From the NCBI RefSeq assembly GCF_009299835.1, contig NZ_VKCZ01000019.1:1-64000 (forward strand): a DNA stretch of 64,000 nucleotides, read 5' to 3'. Numbering within the stretch: position 1 is the first letter of the stretch; each line of letters begins with the position of its first letter. The position numbers and the translations under genes are program-made. Below are positions 60,796 to 64,000 of this stretch, one piece after another. The notes below the pieces were generated by a model, which worked only from the letters and a program-made list of their open reading frames with translations, was not told the DNA's origin and did no database searches. The stretch comes from Microlunatus speluncae. Lineage in GTDB: Bacteria; Actinomycetota; Actinomycetes; Propionibacteriales; Propionibacteriaceae.

Positions 60796-62100
60796 TCACA
60801 TCGTCAAATATTTGGTACGGCCACCGGACAGGACCACCGACCGGAGCAGGGCGACGGCCGCGCCGCGAGCCCAGTCGGTGAAGCTGTGCGAGCGGGTGCC
60901 GATCCGACACCGATCCGCGGCGCCGAACACATGATCATGGAACTCGTCTCGCATCCGGGCTTCGTAGAGGTCGAAGTCGGCCACCCCCTCGCCGACCACC
61001 TGGACCACCTCGGGCCCGACCAGATTGACCACCGTGGCCATCGCCCGGCCGATCGCGGCGCCGGCCTGCTCGAACGCGGCGACCGCGACCGGCTCCCCGG
61101 CATGCGCCAGGCGCAGCGCGTTGTCCCAGGTCAGGCGCCGTTTTCCGGTGCCCGCGCGGATCTCGGCCAGGATCGCCGCCGAGGACGCGACGGTCTCCAG
61201 GCAGGCCCGGCGACCGCAGCTGCAGACCCGTTCCGAATCGGCCATCGGCAGGTGTCCGATCTCGCCGGCGACGCCGAAGGCCCCCTCGACCACGTCACCG
61301 TTGAGATGCAGGCCGCAGCCGATGCCGGTGCCGATCGTGATGATCACGAAGGAGCCGGTGTCGACGCCGACCCCGAACCAGTGCTCGGCGATCGTCAGCG
61401 CGCGGACGTCGTTCTCGATCAACACCGGCAGCCCGGTCCGCTGCCGCAGCAGCTCGGCCAAGGGCACCTCCTGCCAACCCAGCCGAGCCGAGGCGCGGAC
61501 GATGCCGCCGCGGCTGTCGACATCGCCGGACACGGCAACCCCGACGCCGATCACCCGGTCGGACAGCGCGCCGGCCCCGGCGCGGAGCCGGGTCACGAGC
61601 TCGGCCGCCGCCGCGACGACGGTCTCCACCTCGTCGCCGGCCGGCTCGATCCGGAGCTCGGCCCGGATCCCGGCGGTGAGGCCGGTGATCACGCCGATCA
61701 ACTCGCCCGGATTGATCTTGATCCCGATCATCAGCGCGGCGTCCTCGACCACCGACAGCGGATTCACCGGACGGCCCGCAGCCGAAGCGGTTCGCGCCGC
61801 CCCGAGCTCGCGGACAACCCCGGCGTCGACCAGCGGCGCGATCGCCTTGGTCACGGCGGCGAACGACAGCCCGGTGGCCCGAGCGATCTCCACCCGCGGC
61901 ACCGGTCCGCGGGTGAGCAGATGGGTGAAGACGTCGATCGATGCCGGGCCGGTCAGCGGCAGCAGCGAGTGCTCGGCCAACGTCGCTGAGTCGGTCGTGA
62001 TCCACCTCGCTTCGGGCACTTCGGACGTGGGCACTCTATCCGTCGGCGCGGCGTCGGCCGGGCTCCGACGGCCGCCGACCCGACGTGGTCCACGGGTCAA
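60796..62100 (-). CDS. ROK family transcriptional regulator
   Basis: 434 residues as drawn. The helix-turn-helix is at about 52-110 (TRGPVPRVEIARATGLSFAA, TKAIAPLVDAGVVRELG). The sugar-kinase-like ROK domain has VGVAVSGDVDSRGG near 200, VIITIGTGIGCGLHLNGDVV near 265, GEIGHLPM, and the zinc motif CSCGRRACLETVASS near 305. The first 45 residues are uncertain: the TTG at 62100 overlaps the lipoprotein stop by 4 bp, and GTGs at 62034 and 62019 are alternatives. A palindrome at its 3' end may be its operator on the alpha-galactosidase promoter. Confidence 0.9.
   Translation of the reverse strand: MTRGPRRVGGRRSPADAAPTDRVPTSEVPEARWITTDSATLAEHSLLPLTGPASIDVFTHLLTRGPVPRVEIARATGLSFAAVTKAIAPLVDAGVVRELGAARTASAAGRPVNPLSVVEDAALMIGIKINPGELIGVITGLTAGIRAELRIEPAGDEVETVVAAAAELVTRLRAGAGALSDRVIGVGVAVSGDVDSRGGIVRASARLGWQEVPLAELLRQRTGLPVLIENDVRALTIAEHWFGVGVDTGSFVIITIGTGIGCGLHLNGDVVEGAFGVAGEIGHLPMADSERVCSCGRRACLETVASSAAILAEIRAGTGKRRLTWDNALRLAHAGEPVAVAAFEQAGAAIGRAMATVVNLVGPEVVQVVGEGVADFDLYEARMRDEFHDHVFGAADRCRIGTRSHSFTDWARGAAVALLRSVVLSGGRTKYLTM
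60805..60814. promoter_or_regulatory. AT-rich palindrome before the alpha-galactosidase gene
   Basis: CAAATATTTG is perfectly palindromic and AT-rich in GC-rich surroundings, within the last codons of the ROK gene and 58 bp before the alpha-galactosidase start. ROK repressors use AT-rich palindromes, so it is a candidate operator. Confidence 0.5.
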
Positions 62101-62513
62101 TCGACCTGGAATCGATAGACCGCCGGGGGAGACCGGTCGTCCTTGATCGTCGCGGTGCCAGGCCGGGCGGTCTCCGGAATGTGGACCGTGACGTTGAAGC
62201 CGAAGTCCTGGCCGGCGGGCGTGAAACGGCCCAGCCGCTGTGGTTGGCCGCCGGGCAGGGTGAGGGTCAACTCCACGTCCGGCAGCGGAACCAGCGGATC
62301 ATTGCGACAGGTGTCGTTGCAGGTGCTGGTGTACCAGTGCCCATAGATCTCGACGCTGTCCCCGGCGCGCACGGTAGGGGTTGGTGCGCCGTAGCTGCCA
62401 GCTGGTGGTTGGTCGTCGAGGTAGGGCCCGACGCAGGATGCCGCGCAGCCAACGGAAACCGTGCATGCCACGAGCAGCGGCATCAGGAGCAGTAGCCAGC
62501 AAAGGCGCTTCAT
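62097..62513 (-). CDS. Small secreted lipoprotein
   Basis: 138 residues. The signal LCWLLLLMPLLVACTVSVGC has two candidate lipobox Cys residues (17 and 23). The mature part is beta-rich with cysteine pairs (CNDTCRND near 65; CAASCVGPY near 23) and an Ig-like pattern (RAGDSVEIYGHWYTSTC, DVELTLTLPGGQPQRL). No family recognised. Its stop overlaps the ROK reading frame by 4 bp, so it may lead a lipoprotein-ROK-galactosidase transcript. Confidence 0.78.
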   Translation of the reverse strand: MKRLCWLLLLMPLLVACTVSVGCAASCVGPYLDDQPPAGSYGAPTPTVRAGDSVEIYGHWYTSTCNDTCRNDPLVPLPDVELTLTLPGGQPQRLGRFTPAGQDFGFNVTVHIPETARPGTATIKDDRSPPAVYRFQVD

Positions 62514-62609
62514 GAATGGATTGTGGTCGAACCGAACTCGGAGAACCGCACGACAGCCAAGATCGCAAACCGATCGTGACGACTATGGACGCTCCGGCAC
62601 CGGCCTTCC

Positions 62610-63512
62610 TCAGGGCAAGCGGCGCCGGGACCAGGTCGCGGTTCGACCCACCGAGTCTGGCTCGACGTGGCCGGCGGCTTTGAGTTGATTGAGCACCAAT
62701 CGAATCGTCTGGTCGGAGACCCCTGGCAGCGCGACCCGGATGTCGCCGATCTGGAACGAGGCGGGTGCGTGGTTGACCACGTAGTCGCGGACCCGGTCTT
62801 GTTTGCTGCCGTCTGACCGGGCCCGGGAGGTGAGTGAGGCGAACTCCTCATAGGACCTGGCGACGATGGTGACGATGGTGACGAAGTATCGGAGCCAAGG
62901 CCACGGATCGTGTCGGGCTCGGTGCCACTGTGCGGTCGAGCCGAGCAGCGCTGCGTAGTAGGCATCCGCCGACTGCGCGATGGACGTTTCGAGCGAGACA
63001 TAGCGGGTCACCTCGTAACCGGCATCCTGGAGCAGCGCGTTGGTGAGCGCCCGAGTGATCCTGCCGTTTCCATCGAGGAATGGGTGGATCGTGAGGAGAT
63101 CGAGCGCGAAGAGCCCGATCATGATCACGGGATGATGCCGGGCATCCTGCTGGGCCGCGAGATACCGATCGATCAACTCGGCGACATGGCCCGGTGTTTC
63201 GGCCGCTGAAACGGGAGTGAACCGCTTGACCCGGGTCCCGTCCGGAAGCCGGTCGACGACGACATTGTCGGTCGTCTTGAACGGACCCCCGGTTACCTCG
63301 GTGTAGCGGAACAGCAGCCGGTGCAAGTGCATGATCAGCCCGACATTGAGTGGTTGCCATGGTTCGCGGTAGAGGTGGTCGAGGGCCGCCCGATAGCCGG
63401 CCAGCTCCTGCTCGCTGCGGGTTCGGAGATGCTCCGAGTCGCCTTGAACGATTTCGGCAGCGCGCCGGCGATCCTCGACGACGACTCCTTCGATGGCTGA
63501 CGATGCCTCGAT
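62610..63512 (-). CDS. Fic domain protein with N-terminal inhibitory motif, start codon missing
   Basis: The frame is open from 63533. The Fic core is LLTIHPFLDGNGRITRALTN (H-P-F-x-D-G-N-G-R), with a beta-flap FKTTDNVVVDRLPDGTRVKR and a C-terminal winged helix (DYVVNHAPASFQIGDIRVAL). Upstream of the first ATG (63332), 67 more codons match the Fic N-terminus and include the inhibitory S-x-x-x-E-G motif in EASSAIEGVVVED. Yet this stretch contains no ATG, GTG or TTG. Coordinates start at an ATC (63512) directly before EASSAIEG, where ATG would be expected. Either ATC is used, or a point mutation has inactivated the start. Starting at 63332 would make an active enzyme without its inhibitory helix. 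Confidence 0.8.
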   Translation of the reverse strand: MEASSAIEGVVVEDRRRAAEIVQGDSEHLRTRSEQELAGYRAALDHLYREPWQPLNVGLIMHLHRLLFRYTEVTGGPFKTTDNVVVDRLPDGTRVKRFTPVSAAETPGHVAELIDRYLAAQQDARHHPVIMIGLFALDLLTIHPFLDGNGRITRALTNALLQDAGYEVTRYVSLETSIAQSADAYYAALLGSTAQWHRARHDPWPWLRYFVTIVTIVARSYEEFASLTSRARSDGSKQDRVRDYVVNHAPASFQIGDIRVALPGVSDQTIRLVLNQLKAAGHVEPDSVGRTATWSRRRLP

Positions 63513-63522
63513 GCTGGCGACT

Positions 63523-63557
63523 AAACTAACTAATTAACAGGGCAGATTAGTTAGTTT
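63523..63557. promoter_or_regulatory. Perfect 12-bp inverted repeat at the fic promoter
   Basis: AAACTAACTAAT (63523-63534) and ATTAGTTAGTTT (63546-63557) are perfectly inverted around 11 bases, AT-rich, and just before the fic reading frame. It looks like a regulator-binding site. The Fic protein itself has a C-terminal winged helix and could be the regulator (inference). Confidence 0.75.
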
Positions 63558-63573
63558 GGTCAGTTCTTGGCGG

Positions 63574-64000
63574 TCAGGACGAGAGCCAGACCCGATGCGG
63601 GCCGACCGGGGTGAAGCTGGCAGCGAGGGCGTCGGTCAGGTCCTGGTCGCGTTCGTAGCCGACCAGGTCGCGGCCCGGGAAGAGCAGCTCGGCCATGATC
63701 ATGATCTCCGCCCAGCCGCCCGGTTCGACATCGGCCCAGACGTTCGACACGGCGACGACTGACCCGGTCCGGTGCAGCACGGCACCGCCGGTCAGCCGGC
63801 CGTCCCGGGTCCGGGCCAGGATCCGCAGCTCCGGCAGCCGCAGGGCGGCCTCGGTCAGCACGCCGACGTAGTCGTGCCGCCGGCTCCACTCCGCCAACAG
63901 TTCCGGCGACGTGATCACGGACCAGTCCTCGGGGTGAGCGGCTCCCGTTCGGGGCGCCGGCGCGTGCACCCAGGTGGCGTCGAACAGCACGGTGAAGCCC
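63574..64000 (-). CDS. GNAT-like uncharacterised protein, C-terminal part (runs off right edge)
   Basis: About 142 residues are in the window, with the frame open to the right end. LARTRDGRLTGGAVLHRTGS, VVAVSNVWADVEPGGWAEI and LVGYERDQDLTDALAASFTP, ending GPHRVWL, match the C-terminal half of an acetyltransferase-like family in actinobacteria. A GTG at 63990 is in frame, but the family pattern continues upstream, so the true start is probably outside. Function unknown. Confidence 0.7.
   Translation of the reverse strand, partial: GFTVLFDATWVHAPAPRTGAAHPEDWSVITSPELLAEWSRRHDYVGVLTEAALRLPELRILARTRDGRLTGGAVLHRTGSVVAVSNVWADVEPGGWAEIMIMAELLFPGRDLVGYERDQDLTDALAASFTPVGPHRVWLSS

Overview
The window is 64 kb of high-GC DNA with the dense, short-gapped gene layout, GTG/TTG starts, TANNNT leaderless promoters and gene families (GAF-ANTAR regulators, SigB/F-type sigma factor, DUF3145, DUF6247, 13E12-type HNH start) of an actinobacterial chromosome. 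Family content and the TGATCA-rich, repeat-bearing intergenic style are most like Propionibacteriaceae (Microlunatus-type), but that placement is inference. There is no rRNA, tRNA, CRISPR array, phage or transposase gene in view. Layout from left to right: (1) 1-5.4 kb: 5' end of a DUF222/HNH gene, a TetR repressor with its own operator, two divergent GAF-ANTAR proteins, a SigB/F-like sigma factor and a small basic protein behind a SigB-type promoter, i.e. a stress-response island. (2) 5.4-14.4 kb: small enzymes, then a LacI-controlled operon of two sugar permeases, a DUF624 membrane protein, a Tat-lipoprotein solute-binding protein and two sulfatases with different active-site cysteine motifs, consistent with uptake and desulfation of a sulfated glycan. 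(3) 14.4-28.7 kb: TetR/DUF1772, NTF2-like and F420-type oxidoreductase genes, an NCS1 permease, an LtaS-like sulfatase-fold membrane enzyme, a GT87 mannosyltransferase, a PadR operon, an amidohydrolase, a HAD phosphatase and a Pro/Ser-tailed membrane protein. (4) 29-33.3 kb: MoxR ATPase, DUF58 and two tandem VWA proteins. (5) 33.3-44 kb: DUF6247, Gfo/Idh/MocA, CtpE-like P-type ATPase, GNAT, PadR/membrane pair, GntR-MFS facing an RraA-like enzyme, YggS, and an iron-box-controlled siderophore-binding lipoprotein. (6) 44-51.6 kb: a secreted propeller-like protein, an S9 peptidase, DUF3145, a BCCT transporter, EamA and LysR. (7) 51.6-55.3 kb: the fatty acid synthase II core fabD-fabH-acpP-fabF. 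(8) 55.4-64 kb: a VOC gene broken by a MITE-like element, a SulP transporter fused to a beta carbonic anhydrase, a secreted GH27 alpha-galactosidase downstream of a ROK regulator, a lipoprotein, a Fic protein with no usable start codon, and a partial gene at the right edge. The most unusual signals are not genes. TGATCA is enormously over-represented, including as codon pairs. A 54-bp palindromic repeat (four copies) and a 55-bp one (two copies) sit at gene ends and supply the stop codons of flanking genes. A 163-bp net insertion with long terminal inverted repeats and a CTAG duplication can be excised in silico to restore a full VOC frame. About ten genes share a leaderless TANNNT-N6/7-RTG start. 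Several operators (TetR, LacI, PadR, GntR, iron box) can be read directly next to the regulator or gene they should serve.
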